Assembly (NCBI GenBank): GCA_030652115.1
Contig: JAUSBK010000004.1
Coordinates: 1-64,000 of the forward strand
Length of the DNA: 64,000 bases
Source of the DNA: Coriobacteriia bacterium
GTDB taxonomy: Bacteria > Actinomycetota > Coriobacteriia > Anaerosomatales > Anaerosomataceae
Direction: 5' to 3'
Positions 25,084 through 32,915 of this stretch are shown one piece after another. The translations under genes were made by a program, and so were the position numbers. Under the pieces are notes generated by a model that did not search any database, was not told the origin of the DNA, and saw only the letters and a program-made list of their open reading frames with translations. Numbering within the stretch: position 1 is the first letter of the stretch; each line of letters starts with the position of its first letter.

Positions 25084-26160
25084 ATGAGCGACACATCCCC
25101 CACGCCGCAGGGTGACCGCATCCGCGTGCTCATCGCTGACGACTCGCTCGTCGCACGCGAGATGCTCAGCCAGATCCTGAAGAGCGATCCGGGCATCGAG
25201 GTGGTCGGCACGGCGGTCAACGGCCAGGAGGCCGTGGACATGGTCGCACGGCTGCGTCCCGACCTCATCACCATGGATGTCCACATGCCGAAGATGGACG
25301 GTCTCGAGGCCACGGAACGCATCATGGCCTACACGCCCACGCCGATCCTCGTCGTGTCCTCTTCGGTTCACGGTGAGGGCATGGGCCGTGCGTTCGACGC
25401 GCTCGCCATCGGGGCGCTCGAGGTCATCAAGAAGCCCGAGCCGCGCGACTGGGCTGCGCTCGAGGCGATCGGTCGCGACATCATCAGGCGGGTGAAGATC
25501 CTCGCGCGGGTGCGGGTGATCACTCACATCCGTGGCCGAAGGGCGCCGATTCATCGCACCGAACCGGAGCAGACCAAGGCCTCGGGCAGGCGGGGACGCG
25601 TTCAGCTGGTGGCGATCGGCTCGTCGACGGGGGGCCCCTCGGCGCTGTTGAACGTGCTCGGGCGTCTGCGTCCCGATTTCCCGTTGCCGATCGTCATCGC
25701 CCAGCACATCGCGGAGGGATTCGTCCCCGGTCTGGCGGCCTGGCTCGATGCGGGGTGCCCTGTGAAGGTCGCGGCGGCCGAGAACGGTAAGCCGGTGAAG
25801 CCCGGGGTGGCGTACCTTGCGGCGACCGGCTCGAACATGGAGATCGACGGGTCGATCATGCGCTTCACCAAACCGCTCACCGGGCAGCTGTACATTCCTT
25901 CGGCGGACACGCTCTTTGAGTCGGTGGCGCGCTCGTACGGTCCACACGCGCTCGGCGTGCTGCTCACCGGCATGGGGGTGGACGGGGCGCGGGGACTGAA
26001 GCAGCTGCACGATCTCGGAGCAACGACGATCTGCCAGGACGAGGCCACGTCCACCGTCTGGGGTATGCCACGGGCCGCGATCGAGATGGGCGCGGCGAGC
26101 GCGGTCTTGCCGGTGAACGACATCGCCGCGGAGATCGACCGCGTCACGGTGTCGGTGTAG
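25084..26160 (+). CDS. cheB: CheB receptor methylesterase/deamidase
   Basis: This 358-aa protein has an N-terminal receiver (about 12-130, acceptor in LITMDVHMPKMDG) and a C-terminal methylesterase (about 170-355). The catalytic triad lies in AIGSSTGGPSAL (Ser), IVIAQHI (His) and LLTGMGVDGA (Asp). It reverses CheR methylation and deamidates receptor Gln. The start is 3 bases after the cheA stop, so they are probably coupled. It is the last gene of the operon; murI has its own promoter signal right after. Confidence 0.96.
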   Translation: MSDTSPTPQGDRIRVLIADDSLVAREMLSQILKSDPGIEVVGTAVNGQEAVDMVARLRPDLITMDVHMPKMDGLEATERIMAYTPTPILVVSSSVHGEGMGRAFDALAIGALEVIKKPEPRDWAALEAIGRDIIRRVKILARVRVITHIRGRRAPIHRTEPEQTKASGRRGRVQLVAIGSSTGGPSALLNVLGRLRPDFPLPIVIAQHIAEGFVPGLAAWLDAGCPVKVAAAENGKPVKPGVAYLAATGSNMEIDGSIMRFTKPLTGQLYIPSADTLFESVARSYGPHALGVLLTGMGVDGARGLKQLHDLGATTICQDEATSTVWGMPRAAIEMGAASAVLPVNDIAAEIDRVTVSV

Positions 26161-26177
26161 GCCCGTCGTGCGACCGC

Positions 26178-26183
26178 TATACT
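26178..26183 (+). promoter_or_regulatory. murI -10 hexamer
   Basis: TATACT ends 7 bases before the murI ATG (26191) and no Shine-Dalgarno is present, implying a leaderless or nearly leaderless transcript. The -35 is weak. Confidence 0.5.
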
Positions 26184-26190
26184 GAGGCGC

Positions 26191-27114
26191 ATGCGAGAGC
26201 TCCCCATCGGCATATTCGACTCCGGTCTCGGCGGCCTCACCGTTGCGGGTGAGATCATGCGCGCGCTTCCGGACGAGAGTGTCATCTACTTCGGCGACAC
26301 GGTGCGCTGTCCGTACGGCCCCCGCGATCCCGCCGAAGTGCGGGAGTTCGTGCTCCAGATCGGGCAGTGGCTCACTGAGCGGCGCGTGAAGCTCATCGTT
26401 ATCGCCTGCAACACCGCCACCGCCGCCGGACTGCCCCTCGCGCAGTGCGTCTTCGACGTCCCGGTTCTCGGGGTCGTCGAGCCGGGTGCTCGCGCAGCCG
26501 TGCAGAGCACCGTCAACCGGCGCGTGGGCGTCATCGGGACCGTCGGCACGGTCGAGTCGGGCGCCTACAGCACCGCGGTCCGTGCGCTGGATGCCGGGGT
26601 CACGGTGTTCTCGGTGGCCACGCCACGCTTCGTGGACGTCGTGGAGCAGGGACTGCGGCTCGGCGAAGGCACCATCGAGGACTGGCTCGCCGAGACGGGC
26701 GACGTGTACATCCGTCCCTCGTTCTACGAGATGGCGCGCGACTACCTCGACCCGCTCAAGCGCAGCGGCATCGACACCCTGGTGCTCGGCTGCACGCACT
26801 TTCCCCTGCTTGCGGCGCCCATCCAGCAGGTCGTGGGACCCAAGGTGCGACTGATCTCCTCGGCCCAGGAGACCGCACGCGAGGTTGCCGAGACACTCGA
26901 GGCACGCGGCCACCTTGCCGAGTCCGGCGCGAAGCGGACCGAGACCTTCGCTACCACCGGTGATGCTGAGGAGTTCGCGGGGCTGGGCGCCCGTGTTCTG
27001 GGCCGCCGGGTGGCATCTGCCGAGTTCGTGGAACTCGCCGAACTCGAGACGATGGTCACCGGGGAGCTCCGCGAGCGGCAGCGCGCTTTCGAGGAGGAGG
27101 GCGCGTGCAGCTAA
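26191..27114 (+). CDS. murI: Glutamate racemase
   Basis: This 307-aa enzyme converts L- to D-glutamate for peptidoglycan. The two catalytic cysteines are in VIACNTATA (C73) and VLGCTHFPLL (C201), and the N-terminal IGIFDSGLGGLTV is the family start. Length is slightly above the usual 265-285 because of a charged C-terminal extension. The ATG has no ribosome site; a TATACT box lies just upstream. The MBL-fold gene overlaps its end by 10 bases. Confidence 0.96.
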   Translation: MRELPIGIFDSGLGGLTVAGEIMRALPDESVIYFGDTVRCPYGPRDPAEVREFVLQIGQWLTERRVKLIVIACNTATAAGLPLAQCVFDVPVLGVVEPGARAAVQSTVNRRVGVIGTVGTVESGAYSTAVRALDAGVTVFSVATPRFVDVVEQGLRLGEGTIEDWLAETGDVYIRPSFYEMARDYLDPLKRSGIDTLVLGCTHFPLLAAPIQQVVGPKVRLISSAQETAREVAETLEARGHLAESGAKRTETFATTGDAEEFAGLGARVLGRRVASAEFVELAELETMVTGELRERQRAFEEEGACS

Positions 27115-27854
27115 CCGTCCTCGGCAGCGCGGCATCGTATCCGGATGCCGGGCGCGCCTGCTCGGGCCACCTGGTACGGTCGGGCGAGACCTCGGTCCTC
27201 CTGGACTGCGGCAACGGCGTGCTGGCGAACCTGGGCAAGGTGATCGATCCAACCCACCTGTCGGCGGTGTTCATCAGTCACGCGCATGTGGACCACTTCG
27301 CTGACGTGTACGCGCTGCAGGCGGCGCTCAGGTACGCACCCGCCGGTCCGGTGGCGCCGCTGCCGCTGTACGCGCCATCCGGCGTCTTCGAGCTCATGCA
27401 GCGCGCGCTCACGGAACACGGCGCGCACGAATTGGCGGAGGCCTTTGAGGTGCACGAACTGGCTCCGGGCGCCCCCGTGCGCGTTGGGAAGCTTACGGTG
27501 ACCCCGCATCCGGTCGACCACGTGGGCACGACCTTCGCGCTCGTTGTGGACGAGGGCGATGCTCGGCTGTGCTACACCTCCGACACGCGCGCGGGCGACG
27601 CTGTCGCGGCAGCGGCCAGCGGGGCGTTGGTGTTGTTGGCGGATGCGACGCTTCCTCCGGCGTACGCAGGCCGCGCGCCGCACATGACCGCCTTCGAGGC
27701 GGCTCTGCTCGCGCAGGAGGCTGGCGCCCGTACGCTCGTGCTCACGCACCTCTGGCCGACCGTGGACCGCGTCGAAGCGGCGGAGCAGGCACGCGAGGCC
27801 TTCGGCGGCCGTGTTATCGTGGCCGATGAGATGGATACCCTCGACATCGAGTAG
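27105..27854 (+). CDS. MBL-fold metal-dependent hydrolase (RNase Z-like)
   Basis: This 249-aa protein has the metallo-beta-lactamase fold: LGSAASYPDAGRACSGHLV at the start, the metal motif SHAHVDH (H59, H61, D63, H64), PHPVDH and YTSDT further on, and the C-terminal LTHLWP. It resembles the RNase Z/ElaC-like or phosphodiesterase subgroup, but without a visible exosite insertion. In many actinobacteria this gene sits between murI and rph, as here, which supports a conserved though undefined RNA or nucleotide role. GTG start overlaps murI. Confidence 0.88.
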   Translation: MQLTVLGSAASYPDAGRACSGHLVRSGETSVLLDCGNGVLANLGKVIDPTHLSAVFISHAHVDHFADVYALQAALRYAPAGPVAPLPLYAPSGVFELMQRALTEHGAHELAEAFEVHELAPGAPVRVGKLTVTPHPVDHVGTTFALVVDEGDARLCYTSDTRAGDAVAAAASGALVLLADATLPPAYAGRAPHMTAFEAALLAQEAGARTLVLTHLWPTVDRVEAAEQAREAFGGRVIVADEMDTLDIE

Positions 27855-27868
27855 GGAAGGACGCCTTC

Positions 27869-28618
27869 ATGCAGCGTTCCGAAGGCCGGAGTACCGCACA
27901 GATGCGGCCCGTCACGATCACCAGGCGCTACCTCAAGCACGCCCATGGGTCGTGCCTGTTCGAACTCGGCGACACGAAAGTGCTCTGCGCCGCGACGTTC
28001 TCCGACACGGTCGCCGGCTGGCGGCGGGGAAGCGGGCTGGGCTGGGTGACCGCCGAGTACTCGCTGCTCCCCGCGTCCACGCACACGCGGACACGGCGTG
28101 AGGTCGCCTCCGGGGCGCCGAGCGGCCGCACTCACGAGATCCAGCGGCTCATCGGACGCTCGCTGCGCACGGTCATCGACCTCGGCGGGCTCGGCGGCGA
28201 GCACACGCTCAACGTGGACTGCGACGTCATCCAGGCCGACGGCGGCACGCGCACGGCCGCGATCACGGGCGCCTTCATCGCCGTGCACGATGCGCTCACC
28301 ACCTGGCGTGAGGCCGGCAAGATCACCGATCTGCCGGTTCTCGACTACGTTGCAGCCACCTCGGTGGGCATTGTGGATGGCGTGGTATGCCTCGATCTCG
28401 ACTACCGCGAGGACAGCGTCGCCGAGGTGGACATGAACGTGGTCTGCGACGGCAAGGGCCGCTTCATCGAGGTGCAGGGCACCGGCGAGCGCACACCGTT
28501 CGACCGCGACCGCCTGAACGAGCTGGTCGACCTGGCAGCGGGCGGCATCGCACGCCTCGTGGAGATCCAGCGCCGCGTGTTGGCCGACAACGTCGAGGTC
28601 TTCAGTGAGCGCGGCTGA
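27869..28618 (+). CDS. rph: Ribonuclease PH
   Basis: This 249-aa phosphorolytic exoribonuclease trims tRNA 3' ends. Family blocks are clear: RPVTITRRYLKHAHGSCLFELGDTKVLCAA, GWVTAEYSLLPASTHTR, EIQRLIGRSLR, DCDVIQADGGTRTAAITGA and VEVQGTGE-like IEVQGTGERTPF. Length is typical. The rdgB start overlaps its end by 14 bases, a conserved rph-rdgB pairing. Four tRNA genes lie 0.7 kb downstream. Confidence 0.97.
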   Translation: MQRSEGRSTAQMRPVTITRRYLKHAHGSCLFELGDTKVLCAATFSDTVAGWRRGSGLGWVTAEYSLLPASTHTRTRREVASGAPSGRTHEIQRLIGRSLRTVIDLGGLGGEHTLNVDCDVIQADGGTRTAAITGAFIAVHDALTTWREAGKITDLPVLDYVAATSVGIVDGVVCLDLDYREDSVAEVDMNVVCDGKGRFIEVQGTGERTPFDRDRLNELVDLAAGGIARLVEIQRRVLADNVEVFSERG

Positions 28619-29219
28619 GCCCCGGCGTGTCGTGGTGGCCACCGCCAACCGCGGCAAGCTCGAGGAGATCCGCTCGACGCTTCCCTTCGAGGGGTGGGAG
28701 TTCGTGACCGCCGCCGACCTCGGCGCCGAGCCGCTCGAGGTCGAGGAGACCGGCACCACCTTCATCGCAAACGCGCGCCTCAAGGCGCACGCGTATCACG
28801 AGGCGTTCGGCCTCGCGGCGCTCGCCGATGACAGCGGCCTTGAGGTGGACGTCCTCGGCGGTGCGCCGGGTGTCCACTCGGCGCGGTACGCAGGCAACTG
28901 TTGCGGCGCCGGAGACTCGGCGAACAACGCACGCCTGCTGATCGAGCTGGAGGAGGTTCCCAAACCGGAACGCACCGCACGTTTCCGCAGCGTGATGGTG
29001 CTGGTGGCCGAGGACGGCACCGAGACGGTCGCCGAGGGCGACTGCGAGGGCGCGATCGGTTTCGAGCCGCGCGGCATCGGCGGGTTCGGCTACGACCCGC
29101 TCTTCCTGCCGGTCGCGAGCCCCGGCCGCACGATGGCCGAGCTCACGCTTGCCGAGAAGAACGAGATCAGCCACCGCGGTGCTGCTCTGCGTGCGCTCCG
29201 GGCGCAGCTCGGCGGGTAG
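28605..29219 (+). CDS. rdgB: XTP/dITP pyrophosphatase (Ham1/RdgB)
   Basis: This 204-aa house-cleaning enzyme removes non-canonical purine nucleotides (XTP, dITP). It shows VVVATANRGKLEEIRSTL at the start, TGTTFIANARLKAHAYHEAFGLAALADDSGLEVDVLGGAPGVHSARYAG, and GFGYDPLFLP, all standard. GTG start inside rph suggests translational coupling. Length is normal for the family. Confidence 0.97.
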   Translation: MSAAEPRRVVVATANRGKLEEIRSTLPFEGWEFVTAADLGAEPLEVEETGTTFIANARLKAHAYHEAFGLAALADDSGLEVDVLGGAPGVHSARYAGNCCGAGDSANNARLLIELEEVPKPERTARFRSVMVLVAEDGTETVAEGDCEGAIGFEPRGIGGFGYDPLFLPVASPGRTMAELTLAEKNEISHRGAALRALRAQLGG

Positions 29220-29254
29220 TCTGCTAGCCACCTCCGGCGGTCTGCTTCGGCGAT

Positions 29255-29283
29255 TTGCCCGCTTTCGCGCTCGCCCCTATACT
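29255..29283 (+). promoter_or_regulatory. Promoter of tRNA-Pro/tRNA-Gly
   Basis: TTGCCC (29255-29260), 17-base spacer, TATACT (29278-29283). The first tRNA begins 49 bases downstream. Confidence 0.75.
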
Positions 29284-29332
29284 GGGCGATGCTCTCGAGC
29301 ACGGGCCTGCGAGGGCTTCGCGAGAGCGAGGT

Positions 29333-29409
29333 CGGGCCGTAGCGCAGCTTGGTAGCGCATCTGCTTTGGGAGCAGAGGGTCGCAGGTTCGAATCCTGTCG
29401 GCCCGACCA
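29333..29409 (+). tRNA. tRNA-Pro(TGG)
   Basis: 77 nt with encoded CCA. Acceptor CGGGCCG pairs with CGGCCCG, the anticodon loop is TTTGGGA, and the T-arm is GCAGGTTCGAATCCTGT. Confidence 0.97.
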
Positions 29410-29415
29410 GTTTTC

Positions 29416-29491
29416 GCGGCGGTAGTTCAATTGGTAGAGCATCAGCCTTCCAAGCTGATTGTTGCGGGTTCGAGTCCCGTCCGCCGCTCCA
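29416..29491 (+). tRNA. tRNA-Gly(TCC)
   Basis: 76 nt with encoded CCA. Acceptor GCGGCGG pairs with CCGCCGC and the anticodon loop is CTTCCAA. It lies 6 bases after tRNA-Pro. Confidence 0.97.
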
Positions 29492-29523
29492 GCGTGACCC
29501 TCGGCACGCCCGGTGCGGGCCGA

Positions 29524-29552
29524 TTGACAACATAGGGCGCCGCAGGTACCGT
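29524..29552 (+). promoter_or_regulatory. Promoter of tRNA-Arg/tRNA-His
   Basis: Consensus TTGACA (29524-29529), 17-base spacer, TACCGT (29547-29552). It gives the second pair of tRNAs its own start. Confidence 0.65.
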
Positions 29553-29583
29553 TCTCACTCGGCACTTCGGAGGCGCCGCATAT

Positions 29584-29660
29584 GCGCCCGTAGCTCAGTT
29601 GGATAGAGCGGGAGACTTCTAATCTCTAGGTCGGGGGTTCGAATCCCTCCGGGCGTGCCA
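29584..29660 (+). tRNA. tRNA-Arg(TCT)
   Basis: 77 nt with CCA. Acceptor GCGCCCG pairs with CGGGCGT (terminal G-T), and the anticodon loop is CTTCTAA. Confidence 0.96.
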
Positions 29661-29670
29661 GCCACCACAT

Positions 29671-29748
29671 GGTGGGTGTAGCTCAGTTGGTTAGAGCGCC
29701 GGACTGTGGCTCCGGAGGCCGCGGGTTCAAGTCCCGTTACCCACCCCA
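29671..29748 (+). tRNA. tRNA-His(GTG)
   Basis: 78 nt including the extra G at position -1 (29671) opposite C73 (29745), a hallmark of tRNA-His. The anticodon loop is CTGTGGC. Confidence 0.97.
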
Positions 29749-29759
29749 TGAAACGTGCT

Positions 29760-29790
29760 CGACGGCCCGCCTCGTGCGGGCCGTCGTGTT
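29760..29790 (+). terminator. Intrinsic terminator after tRNA cluster
   Basis: An 11-bp stem (29760-29770 with 29776-29786) has a 5-base loop and is followed by TGTT. Confidence 0.8.
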
Positions 29791-29810
29791 ATGCACCCGC
29801 GACGCTCGGC

Positions 29811-29816
29811 TACACT
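29811..29816 (+). promoter_or_regulatory. fhs promoter -10
   Basis: TACACT 41 bases before the fhs start; the -35 is weak (GTTATG, 17-base spacer). Confidence 0.45.
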
Positions 29817-29856
29817 CATTGGGGAGTCTTCGCAGCCACAGGCCGAGGAGCCGTAC

Positions 29857-31551
29857 ATGCTCTCAGACATCGAGATCGCCCATGCCGCCAGCGTACGACC
29901 CGCGCGCGAGGTCGCCGAGGAACTCGGCATCCTGGCCGACGAAGTGGAGCCAAACGGGCGCTACAAGGCGAAGGTGACGCTAAAGGTCCTCGAGCGGCTG
30001 GCCGACGCGCCGAACGGCCGGTACGTGCTCGTCACCGCTATCACGCCCACGCCGCTCGGCGAAGGCAAGACGCTCACCACCGTCGGGCTCGGTGAAGCCT
30101 TCCGCGCGAGCGGGCACACGGCTGTCGCCTGCATCCGCCAGCCATCGCTTGGGCCGGTCTTCGGCATCAAAGGTGGCGCTGCCGGAGGCGGGTACGCGCA
30201 GGTGGTGCCGATGGAGGACATCAACCTGCACCTCACCGGCGACGTGCACGCCATCACCGCTGCTCACAACCTGTGCGCAGCGTTCATCGACAACCACATC
30301 TACCACGGCAACGCACTCGGTATCGATCCGCACGCCATCAGCTGGCCGCGGGTGCTCGATATCTCCGACCGCGCGCTGCGCAACGTGGTGATCGGCCTCG
30401 GCGGGCGAACCGACGGCAACCCGCGCGAGTCGCACTTTGAGATCACCGTGGCAAGCGAGCTCATGGCGATCCTCGCGCTGGCCGAAGACGTTCAAGACCT
30501 CCGTGCGCGAATCGGGCGCATCATCGTCGGCCGGACCTTCGAGGGTGCGCCGGTCACCACCGAGGACCTCAAGGTCGCAGGGTCGATGACCGTGCTCATG
30601 AAAGAGACCATCAAGCCGAACCTGATGCAGAACCTCGATGGTGGCGCGGCGTTCGTGCATGCGGGGCCGTTCGCCAACATCGCGCACGGGAACAGCTCGA
30701 TCGTGGCCGACCGCATCGCGCTCAAGGTCGCCGACTACGTGATCACCGAAGCCGGTTTTGGCGCCGACATGGGCGCGGAGAAGTTCGTGAACATCAAGTG
30801 CCGTGCCTCGGGCCTGGAGCCGGACGCGGCGGTGCTCGTGTGCACGGTGCGCGCGCTCAAGGCGCACTCGGGCCGGTTCGAGGTCAAGCCCGGGCGCCCG
30901 CTCGACCCGGCGCTGCTAGCTGAGGACCTCGATGCGCTCACGGCCGGTATGCCGAACCTCGTGAAGCAGATCGAGAACGTGCGTTCCTTCGGCATCCCGG
31001 TGGTCGTGGCCATCAACACGTTCCCGACCGACACACCCGCCGAGCACGCACTCATCGGCGAAGCGGCTCGGGGGGCTGGAGCGTTCGACGTGGTGACGCA
31101 TCACATGCACGCCGAGGGCGCGCGCGGCGGGCTTGCACTCGCCGAGGCGGTGGCGCTTGCATGCGAGGTGCCGTCGTCGCTCACGTTCTCTTACCCGAGT
31201 GATGCGCCCATCCGGGAGAAGATCGCGTCGATCGCTACGCGGATCTACGGCGCAAGCGGTGTCGACTTCTCCTTTGAAGCATCGAAGGCGATGCAGGCCA
31301 TCAGCGACGCGGGGCTGTGCGAGCTGCCGGTGTGCATGGCCAAGACGCACCTGTCGCTCAGTCACGACTCGAAGCTCAAGGGCGCGCCGGTTGGATGGCG
31401 CCTGCCGGTGCGCGATGTGCGTGTCTCGGCAGGTGCCGGGTTCGTCTACGCGCTCTGCGGCGACATCACCACCATGCCCGGCCTGCCGGGTAAGCCAGCC
31501 GGCGAGCACATCGACATCGATGCCGAGGGCAATGTGGTGGGGCTGTCGTAG
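29857..31551 (+). CDS. fhs: Formate-tetrahydrofolate ligase
   Basis: This 564-aa enzyme joins formate to tetrahydrofolate using ATP, an entry step of one-carbon metabolism and of the methyl branch of the Wood-Ljungdahl pathway. The ATP loop TPTPLGEGKTLTTVGLGEAF (about 62-81) and the FTHFS blocks PSLGPVFGIKGGAAGGGYAQVVPMEDINLHLTGD and EAGFGADMGAEKFVNIKCR are intact. The ATG at 29857 was chosen for GAGGAG upstream; the open frame extends back through the terminator. It is not in a Wood-Ljungdahl cluster here, so whether it serves biosynthesis or acetogenesis is open. Confidence 0.97.
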   Translation: MLSDIEIAHAASVRPAREVAEELGILADEVEPNGRYKAKVTLKVLERLADAPNGRYVLVTAITPTPLGEGKTLTTVGLGEAFRASGHTAVACIRQPSLGPVFGIKGGAAGGGYAQVVPMEDINLHLTGDVHAITAAHNLCAAFIDNHIYHGNALGIDPHAISWPRVLDISDRALRNVVIGLGGRTDGNPRESHFEITVASELMAILALAEDVQDLRARIGRIIVGRTFEGAPVTTEDLKVAGSMTVLMKETIKPNLMQNLDGGAAFVHAGPFANIAHGNSSIVADRIALKVADYVITEAGFGADMGAEKFVNIKCRASGLEPDAAVLVCTVRALKAHSGRFEVKPGRPLDPALLAEDLDALTAGMPNLVKQIENVRSFGIPVVVAINTFPTDTPAEHALIGEAARGAGAFDVVTHHMHAEGARGGLALAEAVALACEVPSSLTFSYPSDAPIREKIASIATRIYGASGVDFSFEASKAMQAISDAGLCELPVCMAKTHLSLSHDSKLKGAPVGWRLPVRDVRVSAGAGFVYALCGDITTMPGLPGKPAGEHIDIDAEGNVVGLS

Positions 31552-31582
31552 CCGGCTAGATAGGATTGAGCCGGGACTGTAC

Positions 31583-31623
31583 GGCCGCATGGGAGCGCGC
31601 TCGCGCTCGCTCGGGCGGCCATT
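31583..31623 (+). terminator. Possible fhs terminator
   Basis: Imperfect hairpin with terminal arms GGCCGC (31583-31588) and GCGGCC (31615-31620), an internal GAGCGC/GCGCTC pairing, then ATTT. It is less regular than the other terminators here. Confidence 0.4.
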
Positions 31624-31650
31624 TGCATTCAGCGCAGCAGCAGGTACAAT
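31623..31650 (+). promoter_or_regulatory. tRNA-Lys promoter
   Basis: TTGCAT (31623-31628), 16-base spacer, TACAAT (31645-31650), 12 bases before the tRNA. Confidence 0.6.
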
Positions 31651-31662
31651 ATGCGAGCGTTC

Positions 31663-31738
31663 GGGCCGTTAGCTCAGCTGGTAGAGCAGGGGACTCTTAA
31701 TCCCAAGGTCATAGGTTCGATCCCTATACGGCCCACCA
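31663..31738 (+). tRNA. tRNA-Lys(CTT)
   Basis: 76 nt with CCA. Acceptor GGGCCGT pairs with ACGGCCC and the anticodon loop is CTCTTAA. Confidence 0.97.
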
Positions 31739-31753
31739 TACGTACTCAAGGAG

Positions 31754-31778
31754 AGCCGGTCCCACGGGGCCGGTTTTC
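31754..31778 (+). terminator. Terminator after tRNA-Lys
   Basis: CCGGTCCC/GGGGCCGG arms (31756-31763 with 31766-31773) are followed by TTTTCT. Confidence 0.8.
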
Positions 31779-31839
31779 TGCTATCGACCCTGGATTAGCC
31801 AGCGGACGAGCCGGACATCACGGTGGTATGGGGAGCTGG

Positions 31840-32631
31840 CTATGCCGGTCGGTTGCCTTCGTCCGCACCAGGCCGCTGGTCGTTCAGCTGTTCCAGGAAG
31901 CCGGAGGCGATGATGCCGGCGGGAAGCGCGAACAGCCCGACGCCCAGGATCGCGATCACCATTCCCAGCACTCGGCCAAAGAACGCCATCGGCGTGACGG
32001 TGAACTCGCCCGTCATCATCAGCGTTGACCACCAGATGGCCTCGGGAAGGGTCGCGAACGCTTCGGGTTGGGCCTCGTGCTCGGCGAAGTACATGAGCCC
32101 GGACACAAGCGTCAGCAAGATGACTATCAGCAGGAACGATGAGACCAACTCGCCGCGCTTGCGCCAGATGACGTCATCGAGCCGACCGAGACCCTCCGAG
32201 TATCGACCGAGTTTGAGTACCCGCAGCAGGCGAACGAGCCTCAAGGTTCTCAGGAATCGCAGGTCGAGTGCGAACAGCGAGAAGTACGACGGGGCTATCG
32301 ACAGGAGGTCGACAAGGGTGATCGGCCGGATGAGATAGCGAAGCCGTCCCAGCACCGGGTGTGAGTACTTCGGATCGACGGTGCAGGCCCACACCCGCAC
32401 CGACAGCTCGATCGTGATGACCGCGACGGCGAAGATCTCGAAAGCGATGAGGGGTACGGCGTAGCGCTCGACGATCCACGGCACCGTGTTCAGGGCCACT
32501 GAGATCAGGTTGAGCACGATGAGCACGGCGAGGAAGGCGCGTAAGCCGAAGTACTTCTCCTGCCCCTCGTCTGTCTCGAGGGCCTCGTACGCGTTCTTCT
32601 GGGCCGTTCGGTAACGGGTGTCTGTGTCCAT
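31840..32631 (-). CDS. Voltage-sensor-type ion channel with atypical selectivity filter
   Basis: This 263-aa protein has the six-helix plan of voltage-gated channels: S1-S3 in about 30-120, an S4 with R125, R128, R131, R134, R137 and K140 at exact three-residue spacing, then S5 (about 163-182), a pore helix starting AIWWSTLMM, and S6 (about 223-250). Where potassium channels carry TVGYG, this one reads TGEFTVTP (207-214). It therefore lacks the potassium signature and is not an obvious sodium (ESW-like) or calcium filter either. Ion selectivity is unknown. A weak ribosome site precedes the ATG. It stands alone on the reverse strand. Confidence 0.85.
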   Translation of the reverse strand: MDTDTRYRTAQKNAYEALETDEGQEKYFGLRAFLAVLIVLNLISVALNTVPWIVERYAVPLIAFEIFAVAVITIELSVRVWACTVDPKYSHPVLGRLRYLIRPITLVDLLSIAPSYFSLFALDLRFLRTLRLVRLLRVLKLGRYSEGLGRLDDVIWRKRGELVSSFLLIVILLTLVSGLMYFAEHEAQPEAFATLPEAIWWSTLMMTGEFTVTPMAFFGRVLGMVIAILGVGLFALPAGIIASGFLEQLNDQRPGADEGNRPA

Positions 32632-32705
32632 GAAGGATGTCTTACCCCGCAAGGGGCAGGGAATCCCCACCCGCTCGACTCCTGTGTCGCACAGTTGTGC
32701 TGTTT

Positions 32706-32915
32706 CTAGCGGCGTCGTCGCTTCGACAGATACGATCCGCCGAGTGCGGCGCCAACGGCAAGCGCCGAGCTGGCGGCCGGGATCAGTGTCGTGTTGCACG
32801 CGCCGCAGGCCACACACTGGCCCGGGCAGGCCACCCGGACAACAACTGCGGCCGCGCAGAGCGCGCCTGCCGCACCGCCGAACGACAGCAGCTTCACTTT
32901 GGAGGGGCGGCTCAT
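32706..32915 (-). CDS. Small cysteine-rich membrane protein, 69 aa
   Basis: This short protein has two hydrophobic segments (about 9-30 and 44-62) joined by a cysteine-rich turn, C30-x3-C34-x2-C37-x2-C40. It ends in a basic KRRRR tail. The Cys pattern could hold an iron-sulfur cluster or a metal at the membrane surface. Its ATG overlaps the stop of the polyferredoxin gene (ATGA), so the two are translationally coupled and probably work together. I do not recognise the family. Confidence 0.65.
   Translation of the reverse strand: MSRPSKVKLLSFGGAAGALCAAAVVVRVACPGQCVACGACNTTLIPAASSALAVGAALGGSYLSKRRRR

Noticed and set aside
24298-27252. 984-aa reverse-strand open frame
   Set aside because: It is antisense to cheA, cheB and murI, all with clear motifs; the product is His/Arg/Asp-rich nonsense typical of GC-rich shadow frames.
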